DNA from: Acidobacteriota bacterium
GTDB taxonomy: Bacteria; Acidobacteriota; Holophagae; Acanthopleuribacterales; Acanthopleuribacteraceae
Reading direction: 5' to 3'
Assembly (NCBI GenBank): GCA_030066195.1
Contig: JASJCB010000010.1
Coordinates: forward strand, 1-64,000
Length of the DNA: 64,000 nt
Shown: piece after piece, positions 33,589 to 42,751 of the stretch
How positions within the stretch are numbered: the first letter of the stretch is position 1
Layout: every line of letters starts with the position of its first letter
Notes under the pieces: model-generated
The model's database searches: none
What the model was told of the DNA's origin: nothing
The model's input: only the letters and a program-made list of their open reading frames with translations
Translations under genes and position numbers: made by a program

Positions 33589-35999
33589 CGATCTTCCCCA
33601 TATGGCTTGTCTTGCTGGGCTTCCAAACCGGTGCGCCGCAATTGGCGGAGCTTGGCAGTTGGGGCGAAAGCACCTACCGAACCGTCACCGCCGCGGGTAA
33701 AGAAACCGTCCTGGTGCTGGGTTATAAGGAACTGATTTTCTTCGACAAGGCCGGCGCCGAGGAACCGGAGGTGAGCCGTCGCTTCCCACTTCCCCACCAG
33801 GGCTATCTGCTGTCGGCGCATGCCGACCGGGTTCTGATCGCCGGTGACCAAACCGTTCTGATCGACATTTCCAACCCCACCGAACCTGAAATCATCGGCA
33901 GCTTCCGGCCGCATCTGGGCAATTACATCCGGGACGCGATCCTGGGCGACGGCTTTGCCTGCCTGGCCACGGCGGACGGCTTCCTCCTGGTCTACGATCT
34001 CACCAACCCCGCCCAACCGAAGCCGGCCGCCGTCCAACTCATTGACTTTCCGTCGGACATGGCGTTGCGGGATCGGCATCTTTACGTTACCGGAAACCAC
34101 CTCGATGTCTTCGATTTAACCCAACTGCAAGCACCCGTCCGCAATCGCCTGGGCATCAGCCGCGACGCCGTGGTGATCCGGAACGACACGCTATTCCTGA
34201 CCGGGGTGGGTGTGATAGAAGCCTACAGCCTCGACAATCCCATGCAACCTGCCTTGGTCGGCTCATTGCAGCTTGACATCGATTTCGTGATTCAGGCGGA
34301 AGCGGCCGGCGATCATCTGATTGTCAACGCGGGTTTCAAGACGGTCCTTGTCGATATCGGCGACCCGGCAGCCATGACCTCCGTCACTATCGACAAAATG
34401 AAGAACGGCGTTTTCGCCGTGCAAGACGATCGCGTCTATCAGGCAACGGACGGGGACCTGGTCGTGTTCGATATCCAAGACCCCGTGTCCTGGTCGCCGG
34501 TTCCCTTTGAAACCTTCACGGGTGAAGCCTTCCGCCTGGTTCCTCTGGGCGACTACGGACTGCTGGCTCATGGTTCCGGAGGTCTTCGCGCGCTTGATCT
34601 GAGAGATCTCGACAAAATCGTGCAGGTCTCACATATCGAGAGGGAAACCCGGGATGTGCTGATCGCGGCGGGTGTTGTCTGGGCCGCCCACGGAAGGGAT
34701 GGTATCGCGGCCTTCAACCTGTCCGCATCGGGTGAACTGAGCTTGCGCGGTGCGGCCGGTTACCTCCCGACCCGAGCCGTCACGCGTCACGGCGATTATA
34801 TTTTGGCCGCCGGCGACGGTTTGTACGTTTACGGCATCTACCAACAGGATCTGAGAGAACCCCTGGCCTCGTTTGAATTGCCCGGCCTGGACGGACCCTC
34901 GGAGACCGACCTGACCGTCATCGGGAATCATGTCTATGTCAGCCACCTGCGAGCCGGGCTGTTGGTCTACGATATCGCCGATCCCCTGCAACCCCGATAC
35001 GTGGGCTACCGGCCTGTAACAACCGGCGCAACCGGCGTTGTTCATGCCGACGACATGTTGTTGCTCAGCAGCCGGGGCAACGGCCTGACGGTGCTGAAAC
35101 CGGGTCCGGACGCGGATGCGACCATCGTGGGTCACGGCGGGGACGCCTACCGTCCCTCGGGACTTTCCATGCGTCGCAACGTGGCCTGGCTCGCCGGTGA
35201 ATCCGGCCTGCGCTTCTATGATACGGCTGATCCGCTTGCACCGATCGATCTCGGCGCCTTCCCCATTCACGGCGGAGCCCGCTCGGTCACCTTCAACGGT
35301 CGCGCCGTTTTCCTGGCCGGAGCCGGGGGTAAGGCAACCATCTACAGCATTCGCGGCGAGGAAACCTATCGCACGATCATCCCCTGGGTGGTCAATAACG
35401 ATAACTTCCAAGCCCGCATCAGCTTGGTGAACGCCGGGAATCGCCGCGCTACAGCCGCGCTAACGGCCGTGACACGCGAGGGCCGAACCGAAACCGCATC
35501 GGTTACCGTCAATTCCGGCGGACGTTTTGTGACAAAAGCCTCGGATCTGTTCCCGGACCTGACCGGCTACAGCCTGACGATCGATGCCGATCAACCGCTG
35601 CTGCCGCGTTTCTTTATCTTCAACAGTCAGGGGTCGCCGTCACAGGCACGCGGACAACTCGTGGGCAAGTTGAACAGCGAATTGCTTTTCGGTTACGTGC
35701 CGGGTGAACACACGGCGGCCATTGTACTGACCGCGCCCGAAAAGTCTTCCGGCACAACCCCGGTCGCGGCCACCTTATTCGACGCTTCCGGCAAGGTTGC
35801 GGGTGAGACGCGAATCACCCTGGAAGCCAATCGACCCAACGCCCTGCTTGTGCGTTCGCTGTTCCCAACCCTACCGCAAGACGCGACCCTGCGTGTTCAT
35901 GCGACGGACGGCAGTCGCCTGGCCGGAACCACCTTCATTTTCGATGCGAACGGCCAACCGTCCATGGCGGAAGCCTTTACCCCGGGCGCTCCGCTGTAA
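33585..35999 (+). CDS. Secreted LVIVD-repeat beta-propeller protein 2
   Basis: An 804-residue paralogue of the preceding gene. It has a short hydrophobic start (MTIFPIWLVLLGFQTGAPQ), more LVIVD-type units than its neighbour (TVLIDISNPTEPEIIG, FLLVYDLTNPAQPKP, LLVYDIADPLQPRYVG), then the shared C-terminal segment, here IIPWVVNNDNFQARISLVNA. The longer propeller suggests unequal growth of repeats after duplication. A strong hairpin follows the stop. Role unknown; surface binding is inferred from the fold. Confidence 0.8.
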   Translation: MTIFPIWLVLLGFQTGAPQLAELGSWGESTYRTVTAAGKETVLVLGYKELIFFDKAGAEEPEVSRRFPLPHQGYLLSAHADRVLIAGDQTVLIDISNPTEPEIIGSFRPHLGNYIRDAILGDGFACLATADGFLLVYDLTNPAQPKPAAVQLIDFPSDMALRDRHLYVTGNHLDVFDLTQLQAPVRNRLGISRDAVVIRNDTLFLTGVGVIEAYSLDNPMQPALVGSLQLDIDFVIQAEAAGDHLIVNAGFKTVLVDIGDPAAMTSVTIDKMKNGVFAVQDDRVYQATDGDLVVFDIQDPVSWSPVPFETFTGEAFRLVPLGDYGLLAHGSGGLRALDLRDLDKIVQVSHIERETRDVLIAAGVVWAAHGRDGIAAFNLSASGELSLRGAAGYLPTRAVTRHGDYILAAGDGLYVYGIYQQDLREPLASFELPGLDGPSETDLTVIGNHVYVSHLRAGLLVYDIADPLQPRYVGYRPVTTGATGVVHADDMLLLSSRGNGLTVLKPGPDADATIVGHGGDAYRPSGLSMRRNVAWLAGESGLRFYDTADPLAPIDLGAFPIHGGARSVTFNGRAVFLAGAGGKATIYSIRGEETYRTIIPWVVNNDNFQARISLVNAGNRRATAALTAVTREGRTETASVTVNSGGRFVTKASDLFPDLTGYSLTIDADQPLLPRFFIFNSQGSPSQARGQLVGKLNSELLFGYVPGEHTAAIVLTAPEKSSGTTPVAATLFDASGKVAGETRITLEANRPNALLVRSLFPTLPQDATLRVHATDGSRLAGTTFIFDANGQPSMAEAFTPGAPL

Positions 36000-36004
36000 A
36001 ACCT

Positions 36005-36022
36005 CGGGCGCGCAAGCGCCCG
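36005..36022. terminator. Strong GC hairpin between convergent genes
   Basis: CGGGCGC and GCGCCCG pair perfectly around GCAA. It lies between convergent stops at 35999 and 36036. The bases after it on the plus strand (GGCTTCGTTTCGTT) are only partly T, so termination strength is uncertain. Confidence 0.55.
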
Positions 36023-36035
36023 GGCTTCGTTTCGT

Positions 36036-38573
36036 TCAAGTAACCGGCTCGGATTCAGTTTGGGTGACCGGGCTTTTTTCCTTGCTTACCGCGGCAAGCG
36101 CCGGGAGGATGGTTACGGCCGTGACCGCCGTATAGATCGCGCCCAGGATGGCCGTGGCCCCCATCGATTTGAGGCCCGGGTAATGGGACATAACCAGTGA
36201 GCCGAAGCCCAGGACCGTGGTCATGGAGGCGATCACAATGGTTCGCGAGGTTGCGGCCAGGGATTCCAAGTCCTCCGTTTCGTGGAGGCGGTGGATCAGG
36301 TGGATACCGTAGTCCACGCCGATGCCCACGATCATGGTGAAAACGAAGATATTCATATAGTTGGTCGGTAAACCGAGCAGTGACATGGTGCCCAGCATCC
36401 AAACCACGCCCGCGCCCAGCGGCAGGAGCGCCAGCAGGCCCGGTCGCCAGCCGCCCAGTTCGAAGGCCAGCATCAGGAAGACCACCACGGTACCCGCGAT
36501 CAGGGCAATCATGGCGTCTCGTTTGACGATGGATTTCAATGCCATGGAGACCGCAATCGGACCGGCCAGGACGGCGCCCGGAGTTTCTTCGACTATCCTG
36601 GCGAGCGCGGGTGGAATCTGCCCCTGCCATTTGCCCGCGGGACCGTAAGCATAAACCAGGGCGGCCGCGCCGTCTTCTTCCACCGTGACATAGCGTTCGA
36701 TGAGGTGCCCGAGGGGAGTGTCTTCCAGGTGCGTGGGAAACAAAGGTTCTTTCACCCGTAGCGCCGCAAAGACGTTTTGAACGCCCGCCTCGAAGGCGCG
36801 CGGGGCCAGCCCGTCGGCTTCCAGTGTCTTGTTGAAACGATCTACGAAGGCAGCCTCGTCCAGTTGGAAGGTATTCAAGCGTTCTATATTTGCCCTTTGG
36901 CTTTCCGCGGTGGGCAGAAGCGACAGCACGCTGTCCACGCGGGCCAGGTTCTCTCCGTCGGCCAGGGGTTTCAGTTTCTCCACCATGTCGCGGGCTTTGA
37001 CCAGGGCTTCAGCTTCCGTGGGGGCATCGATCCGTACCATGTAGGGCGTAAAACGGATACCGAAAGCCTCCATGATGCGACCTTGAGCCAGAACGCCGGG
37101 GTTTTGGGGCGAACGCATGTTCATGACGTTGTCGTCGTAGTTGATTTTAAATGCGGGGATCGCGGTCAGGGCGGTAATCGCCAGGCCTACAGTGAGCACC
37201 GTTCGTGGATTGCGGGCGCCCCAGTAGGTCAATTTGTCGATACCGAAGGCGTTCAGGCGATATCGGCTCGCGGGTCGATTGCGCTCCAACAGGCTGAGCA
37301 GCGCGGGGAGGAGGAAAAAAACAACGACCACCAACACCAGGATACCGCTGCCGGTGAGCAGACCCAGCTCACTCAAGCCGCCGAAATCGGAGATCAGAAA
37401 GGCATAGAAGGTGGCGGCCGTGGTGACCGCGCCCAAAAGCACGCCCATGGCGGTGTGGGTGCCGCAAGCATCCAAAGCCTGGTCGTGCGGCGTGCCCTTG
37501 CCGCGTTCTTCCAGGTAGCGACCGTATAGAACGATGATGAAATCGACGGCCAGACCGATGAGCAGCGCCGCAAAGGCAGAAGTGGCCGCGTTCAGTCCGC
37601 CCAGGGCCAGCGCCGCAAACGCCAGCGCGTAGGAAAGGCCGATAACCAGGGGCACCCCGGAGATCAGGACGGCGCGCTTGCGCCCGAAGGCAATGGTAAA
37701 CAGCAGCACTACGCCGATCATGCTGCCCGCAACGCCGGTCACGAGATCCTGACGGATCAATCCGGCTTCCGCCGCCGCGATGGGATAACCGCCGGCAACC
37801 AGCACCTCCGGCGGGTCCGTCTCGTATTCTTCCAGCCAAACCTCGTCGGTCTCGGCGCGAATACGTTCCAGATCGTTCAGCAGTTTGCGGGCGAAGGGGA
37901 TGTCGGCGGCGGCGCCGGTGGGTTTCGCGACCAATAGAACAAAGGTTTCCTCCGGATCGATCAGGTAACCCGTGTCTGAATTGAAGCGATCGTCGACACT
38001 TTTCAGGTTGGCGCGCTCCATCAGCATGGGCGCCACGTCGAGCGGGTCCATGGTGATGAGACGTTTGGCGGCCATGTCGGCGCCGCGACGCACCAGGTCG
38101 CTGAGACGTTTGGCAGCGGCCTCGGCGCCTCGATCGTTCATGCGGGCAAGCAGGGTGTCCAGGTCTCCCGGTTCCAGAAAGAGGGTGAAGCGATCCATCA
38201 GGGTTTGGGCGGCTTCCTCCAGGTCTTTCAAGCGGTATTCAACCCAATCGATATATTCCGATTCCCGCAGACGGTCCACGTATTCGTCCGCGTAATACTG
38301 ATAGGCGTCCAAATCCTCTTCTTCACCGACGGTCACAGCGACCAGCAGGGTGTCGGAAGAACCGAAGCGTTGAATGGTGTCGCGAAAAGCGGCGACGGTA
38401 GGGTTCTTCTCGGGAATCAGTTTCAGAAAGTCGGCTTCAATGCGGATTCGGCTGCCAATGCCCGCGGCAATCAGGAAAAGCAGAAGGGCAGACACCAGGA
38501 TGATCTTGGGATGATTCCCGGCCAGGCGGACCAACCCGCGCGGAAGCCATTGGGGCAGCATACCGCGTGGCAA
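36036..38573 (-). CDS. RND/MMPL-family transporter
   Basis: The 845-residue protein has the two-fold RND layout: a helix near the N-terminus (IILVSALLLFLIAAGIGSRI), a periplasmic loop domain, six helices, then a second copy of the same arrangement. The second half's IVGIGVDYGIHLIHR and the first half's LLIGLAVDFIIVLYGRYLEE are paired proton-path motifs. This branch (MMPL/HpnN-like) moves lipids or hydrophobic compounds from the inner to the outer membrane. The start is TTG 38573, six bases after GAGGAG. It is downstream of a GNAT gene and a PlsC-type acyltransferase on the same strand; a lipid cargo fits that context. Confidence 0.85.
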   Translation of the reverse strand: MPRGMLPQWLPRGLVRLAGNHPKIILVSALLLFLIAAGIGSRIRIEADFLKLIPEKNPTVAAFRDTIQRFGSSDTLLVAVTVGEEEDLDAYQYYADEYVDRLRESEYIDWVEYRLKDLEEAAQTLMDRFTLFLEPGDLDTLLARMNDRGAEAAAKRLSDLVRRGADMAAKRLITMDPLDVAPMLMERANLKSVDDRFNSDTGYLIDPEETFVLLVAKPTGAAADIPFARKLLNDLERIRAETDEVWLEEYETDPPEVLVAGGYPIAAAEAGLIRQDLVTGVAGSMIGVVLLFTIAFGRKRAVLISGVPLVIGLSYALAFAALALGGLNAATSAFAALLIGLAVDFIIVLYGRYLEERGKGTPHDQALDACGTHTAMGVLLGAVTTAATFYAFLISDFGGLSELGLLTGSGILVLVVVVFFLLPALLSLLERNRPASRYRLNAFGIDKLTYWGARNPRTVLTVGLAITALTAIPAFKINYDDNVMNMRSPQNPGVLAQGRIMEAFGIRFTPYMVRIDAPTEAEALVKARDMVEKLKPLADGENLARVDSVLSLLPTAESQRANIERLNTFQLDEAAFVDRFNKTLEADGLAPRAFEAGVQNVFAALRVKEPLFPTHLEDTPLGHLIERYVTVEEDGAAALVYAYGPAGKWQGQIPPALARIVEETPGAVLAGPIAVSMALKSIVKRDAMIALIAGTVVVFLMLAFELGGWRPGLLALLPLGAGVVWMLGTMSLLGLPTNYMNIFVFTMIVGIGVDYGIHLIHRLHETEDLESLAATSRTIVIASMTTVLGFGSLVMSHYPGLKSMGATAILGAIYTAVTAVTILPALAAVSKEKSPVTQTESEPVT

Positions 38574-38620
38574 TCAAAACTCCTCGATATAACGGACTTT
38601 GGGAGGACCGGCCATGTTTT

Positions 38621-39262
38621 CTAGTTAACCATTTCCGGCAGTTTGGCCTGGTTGAGGAAACGAAAGAACCAGCCCTTGCCCTTGGCCACGCGCTCCCGTG
38701 CCTGGTTGAGGTCCAGCAGCATGGTGATGCGGCGGCTCTTGCAATTCAGTTCCCCGACCTCGTGGCTGGCCACTTCCTGGAAACCCAGTACACGGCGATG
38801 GAACCCGTAAGGCGTATTGGGATCTTCTTCGAAGACATCGGTGATGAAATGGGTGAAGCCGCGTTGCAGGGCGCTTTCGCCGGAGGCGCGCATCAAAAGA
38901 GCGGCCACGGTAAATCCCTTGCGATATTCGGGTAAAACGGCAAAGCGGCCTACTTCGGCGATTTTATTTTTGCGGATGAATTCTTCGACGTCCAAGCCGG
39001 GCACCGTCAGTTTAAAGCCGTACTCTTTGTACAGTTCCATGGGGATTTCGTAGAGGACGCGGGTCACGCCCAGCATCTGTCCTTCCAATTCCACCCCGAA
39101 CCAATCCACTTCGCGGCGGTTGAGGTCACTGGTGGGAAGCAGGTCTTCAGGGTCACCTACCCAACCTTTTTCCACCCGGTAGACTTCATCGAAAACTTTG
39201 AGTGCTTCCTCGCGTTGCTTGGCGGAGGTAATCTTGACGATGGAGAGTCCCTCAGGAAACAT
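38621..39262 (-). CDS. GNAT / N-acyl amino acid synthase-like acyltransferase
   Basis: The 213-residue protein has the strand-helix pattern of FeeM/autoinducer-synthase-like GNATs: FDEVYRVEKGWVGDPEDLLP, REVDWFGVELEGQMLGVTRV, then IAEVGRFAVLPEYRKG, a region that binds the acyl donor, and a C-terminal strand block. The start at 39262 follows AAAGGAG. Its first 11 bases overlap the end of the PlsC-type gene, so the two are coupled. Enzymes of this branch attach a fatty acyl group to an amino acid or amine, which with the neighbours suggests an aminolipid. Substrate not readable from sequence. Confidence 0.75.
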   Translation of the reverse strand: MFPEGLSIVKITSAKQREEALKVFDEVYRVEKGWVGDPEDLLPTSDLNRREVDWFGVELEGQMLGVTRVLYEIPMELYKEYGFKLTVPGLDVEEFIRKNKIAEVGRFAVLPEYRKGFTVAALLMRASGESALQRGFTHFITDVFEEDPNTPYGFHRRVLGFQEVASHEVGELNCKSRRITMLLDLNQARERVAKGKGWFFRFLNQAKLPEMVN

Positions 39263-40157
39263 ACTTTCTCCTTTTGTTGGCATTCGGGTGCCAGGATTTG
39301 CCGCAAAGATGTGACAGGGCATTCATGGTGTGAGCATGGAACCTCAAGATCTCCCGAGAAGACGGTGTCCCTTGGATCCTGGGCGGTTGGACGGCCTGAC
39401 CCACGTGCAGGCTCATTTTAGCACCGTCTGTGATGGGACGGCTTGGATCGTGAAAAGGGAAGCGGATTCCCATGGGGATGACCGGGCAACACGCGGTCAA
39501 CGAGAGGGTGGCGGCGCCGGGCAGGCCGCGCATCATTTTTTCGGGATCCCGATTCATGGTGCCCTCGGGGAAAATCCCCACGGACGCGCCCGAATGCAGA
39601 TATTTGAGGGCCTGGTCCATAGGTGTCAGGGATTCCTCGAAAAGCGGTTTCAACTTGTTTAAAAAGCGAGGTCTGGCATCTTTTTTGGTAACCAGAATAA
39701 CCTGGCTGTGGCGATACATAGACGCGACGACAGGCGCCATCATAAAGTTCCAATCGGCCATGAAATGTACGGGCTTTCCCTGCCTGAGCAGGAAAAGGAG
39801 GCACGGAATCAAGACGGCTTCGAGCCGCTGGTTGTGGTTGAGGACCACCACGAAGGGGTCGCGTTCCGGGGCTATTTGGGACAGGTCGCCGTGGATGCCG
39901 GTGACTTGCATTCCCGCTACCGTACCGACGCTACGCAGAATAAGGCGGGTTATGCTGTCGCCCTTTTGATACGGGAGCGGCTGCTTCCAGATATGGCGAA
40001 TGGAAAGACGCTGAAAACCTTTCGAGACGGGGTCCCCTTCCGTATGAACTGATGCATCAGAAAAGCGATCGATGGAACGGGCTAACAAAGCGGTTTTCCT
40101 TATTTTAAAGGGTTCAGGAGGGACTCCGGTGTCCTCCCAAATTCCCCGGCCAACCAT
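39252..40157 (-). CDS. Lysophospholipid/1-acylglycerol-phosphate acyltransferase (PlsC-like)
   Basis: The product has a PlsC-type core: NHNQRLEAVLIP, in the place of the NHx4D catalytic box but with Glu instead of Asp, then FPEGTMNRDPEKM (the FPEG box) near residue 195. The N-terminal part before SITRLILRSVGTVAG lacks a clear function and the start at 40157 has only GAGGGT ahead of it, so the gene may start later. Family members move an acyl chain to a glycerol or amino lipid at the inner membrane. The change from D to E in the first box is unusual and could alter substrate or rate. Ends 11 bases inside the GNAT gene. Confidence 0.78.
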   Translation of the reverse strand: MVGRGIWEDTGVPPEPFKIRKTALLARSIDRFSDASVHTEGDPVSKGFQRLSIRHIWKQPLPYQKGDSITRLILRSVGTVAGMQVTGIHGDLSQIAPERDPFVVVLNHNQRLEAVLIPCLLFLLRQGKPVHFMADWNFMMAPVVASMYRHSQVILVTKKDARPRFLNKLKPLFEESLTPMDQALKYLHSGASVGIFPEGTMNRDPEKMMRGLPGAATLSLTACCPVIPMGIRFPFHDPSRPITDGAKMSLHVGQAVQPPRIQGTPSSREILRFHAHTMNALSHLCGKSWHPNANKRRKYVS

Positions 40158-40305
40158 TTAAACCGACCCTCATCAGTTAAAAGTGGCCGACCTGTTAGGG
40201 TTTTGTATTTCCTTGACGACGTAACTGCGGGCCACATCGTTCGCTAACACTCTATCATAACCGAAGCCTCATCGTAAGAGCGGAGGAGAAAAAGTGAATG
40301 ATTGA

Positions 40306-42159
40306 TCAGAAAATTCCGTGCAGGCAATTGCCCGGATCGCACATGGCGTCCACGCGGGCGGTGACGGCTTCGTCTTCAAGTAACGGCGGGGCATTGTGGG
40401 GTTTCAGCCGGGCATCGATGACCAGCGGTCCCTGACAGCTCCAGTGCTTGAATTGGATGGAAGCGCCCAAGCCGTAGACGTCGTGGGAGGGGTTGGACAG
40501 GGTGAAGGTGTTCCAAAGCCAGTTGTTCAAGGTTTTGGCGGCAAATGCACTGTCGTCGACCACGGTAATCACGGCGACGCCTTCCAATCCATCGGCGGCC
40601 AGCGCGGCGATCCAGTCTTCCATGCGCCGGGGTTCGGTGTCGTAGGTTTCGAACTTGGGAGCGCTGACGGTCATGATGCCGGGTAAAGCCATGTGCGGAT
40701 CTGTCCAATCGCCGGGGAGGGTCAATTTCTCCGGCACGGTGTCCGTCAGATTGCGAACGGGTTTGCCCGCGGCGGCGATGACCAGTTTGGACCCCTGATT
40801 GAGGCCGGTCCCCGAATAATCCAGGGTGTCGATGGTCGTACTGGTCTGGAAATGGAGGTCCCGGCGCCAATCCACGCGCTCCAGGAGGTGCTTCATGAAG
40901 GCCGGTATATCGTCGATATCCAAATTCGGATCGTCGTTCGATGCCGCGATGAAGAGGTACTTGGCCAGGGAGCATTGGTTGAATCCCAATACGGCGTTGG
41001 CCTGGGTCAGGATTTCCTGGGGTTTTCGCTCTTCGTAAGGGACGTAACGCTCCGAACCCAAAACCAGCAGCAGCGGGTGAACCCCGGCCGCATCGACCGC
41101 GTGCAACGCTTGGACGCCCGGCAGGCTGACCGGCACCATGGGCACGGTGATCTCATGGATCATCTTGCCGAAACTGGTGTCCTCCTGAGGCGGGCGGCCC
41201 ACCACGGTAAAGGGCCAGATCGCGTCCTTGCGATGATAGACCGCGTCGACCTTCATGACCGGGAAGGGGTGGACAAGGCTGTAATAGCCCAGGTGATCGC
41301 CGAAGGGTCCCTCGGGTTTGGTTTCACCGCTGATGGTGCCCACAATACAGAAGTCGGCGTCGGCGGAAACGATGTGACCGTCCACTTCGGCGTAGCGAAA
41401 GCGGTTTCCGCCCAACATGCCCGCGAACATGAGTTCCGACAAACCCTCCGGCAGCGGCATGACCGCCGCGAAGGAGTCGGCCGGATTACCGCCCACGAAG
41501 ATACTCACCTTCAATGGTTCGCCACGTTTCAAGGCTTCCGTATGGTGTATGCCGATACCGCGATGGATCTGGTAGTGAATGCCGACTTCGTCAAGAGCGT
41601 ATTCGTTACCGGCGATCTGCACGCGGTACATGCCCAGGTTGGCCTTCATAAGGGACGGATTGTTGGGATCTCGCGAAAAGACCTGGGGCAGGGTGACGAA
41701 AGGCCCGCCGTCCATGGGCCAGGACTTGATTTGCGGCAGTCGGTCCAGGGTTGTCTTACAAGCCAGGACGGGTGCGCGGGAGGGGGAGATCTTTTTGGGC
41801 AGGGCGTGGATGCCGGTAAGGGGCATGCCCAGCCACTGCAGGGGCTGTTTCCAGGCGGTGCGCAGGGCTTCCTTGACCAGCGCGGGCGGATCGGCCTTGG
41901 CGGACACGGCTTTTTTTACGCGGTCGATGGTCTTGCGGAACATAAAATGACAGCGTTCCAGGGTTCCGTAGAGATTACCCAGCGCGGGGAAATCGCTGCC
42001 TATGACATTCTCGAACAGCAGGGCCGGTGCACCGGCCAGGTAGGCGCGGCGTTGAATTTCCGCCATTTCCAGATTAGGGTCGATTTCTTGTGAAATGCGT
42101 TTGAGGTGGCCGGCGCGCTCCAGTTCCGGCAACAGCCGGGCAAGTCCTTGAAAACCCAT
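40306..42159 (-). CDS. ubiD: UbiD-family prenylated-FMN decarboxylase
   Basis: At 617 residues the protein fits the UbiD family. It has the signature KPEGPFGDHLGYYSLVHPFP near residue 286 (the Glu and Asp of the active site, next to the prenyl-FMN and metal site), an early LFENVIGSDFPALGNLYGT, and conserved GLNQGSKLVIAAAGKPVRN near the end. UbiD decarboxylates aromatic or alpha,beta-unsaturated acids such as the 4-hydroxy-3-polyprenylbenzoate of quinone synthesis. No UbiX gene is in the window. It stands alone on its strand with 147 bases to the next gene. The natural substrate is open. A GGATACC site lies before the ATG. Confidence 0.88.
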   Translation of the reverse strand: MGFQGLARLLPELERAGHLKRISQEIDPNLEMAEIQRRAYLAGAPALLFENVIGSDFPALGNLYGTLERCHFMFRKTIDRVKKAVSAKADPPALVKEALRTAWKQPLQWLGMPLTGIHALPKKISPSRAPVLACKTTLDRLPQIKSWPMDGGPFVTLPQVFSRDPNNPSLMKANLGMYRVQIAGNEYALDEVGIHYQIHRGIGIHHTEALKRGEPLKVSIFVGGNPADSFAAVMPLPEGLSELMFAGMLGGNRFRYAEVDGHIVSADADFCIVGTISGETKPEGPFGDHLGYYSLVHPFPVMKVDAVYHRKDAIWPFTVVGRPPQEDTSFGKMIHEITVPMVPVSLPGVQALHAVDAAGVHPLLLVLGSERYVPYEERKPQEILTQANAVLGFNQCSLAKYLFIAASNDDPNLDIDDIPAFMKHLLERVDWRRDLHFQTSTTIDTLDYSGTGLNQGSKLVIAAAGKPVRNLTDTVPEKLTLPGDWTDPHMALPGIMTVSAPKFETYDTEPRRMEDWIAALAADGLEGVAVITVVDDSAFAAKTLNNWLWNTFTLSNPSHDVYGLGASIQFKHWSCQGPLVIDARLKPHNAPPLLEDEAVTARVDAMCDPGNCLHGIF

Positions 42160-42532
42160 AGGTATCCTTAGTCATCCGAATAGTTCGGGTATTCGCCGGC
42201 ACGAGTGCATTCTAGCCTACTTTTCCGGACCGGGGAACAAAATGTGGCGAGGACTCGTCAAAATCCTGAGGAGACCGGTGACAGCCCTGAATTGATCGCG
42301 ATTTACCTGATTCTTCCCGAGAAGACATGGGAAGCCGGCGTGCGGCAAATTATACCCGACTTTATCTTTCAGTGAGTCCATATGGAGCGGTGTATTTACA
42401 ATTTTTAACCAAAATATTGGGATGCATTAACAGCTGTCTAATCGAATGATTTTTTGTTGATTCCATCTTTGTTTTACTTGTAGACTGTAGTTAAGCAACA
42501 TCTGTAATTGGGAGGCAGCTTCCGATAATTAT
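42160..42532. other. Promoter-bearing gap
   Basis: About 370 bases between divergent genes, turning AT-rich near 42.4 kb. The candidate promoter at 42.46 kb is listed separately; no gene is seen. Confidence 0.4.
42457..42486 (+). promoter_or_regulatory. Possible promoter for the WD40/TonB operon
   Basis: TTGATT, 18 bases, then TAGACT in an otherwise AT-rich stretch. It lies about 270 bases ahead of the first long frame of the operon. Confidence 0.4.
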
Positions 42533-42697
42533 ATGGTTGTCTCCACAACTGTCGATTATCGGGGCCCGTGGATTGCGGCCCTTGGGATCGGTTTGTCCTT
42601 CTGGACTCATAACTCTCTACAGCCCAAACTCCCTGCATGGATCGACGCTAAAAGCCCTTTGATATCTTCCATTTATCTATTGCCCGGCTCCTTTTGA
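42533..42697 (+). CDS. Small membrane-type ORF, possibly a broken 5' end
   Basis: Fifty-four codons from ATG include a hydrophobic stretch (PWIAALGIGLSFW) and end LPGSF. A GGGAGG site is present but 17 bases upstream, which is too far to be convincing. Because the WD40 frame that follows has no proper start, this ORF could be the original N-terminus separated by a frameshift. Confidence 0.3.
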   Translation: MVVSTTVDYRGPWIAALGIGLSFWTHNSLQPKLPAWIDAKSPLISSIYLLPGSF

Positions 42698-42751
42698 CCA
42701 TAAGGCGTTTTCAGAAACTTTGCCCAACACAACCATGTCCGATGTGATCCA

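Noticed and set aside
36777-37529. 250-codon plus-strand frame inside the RND gene
   Set aside because: Antisense shadow in GC-rich DNA; the minus-strand RND motifs are unambiguous.
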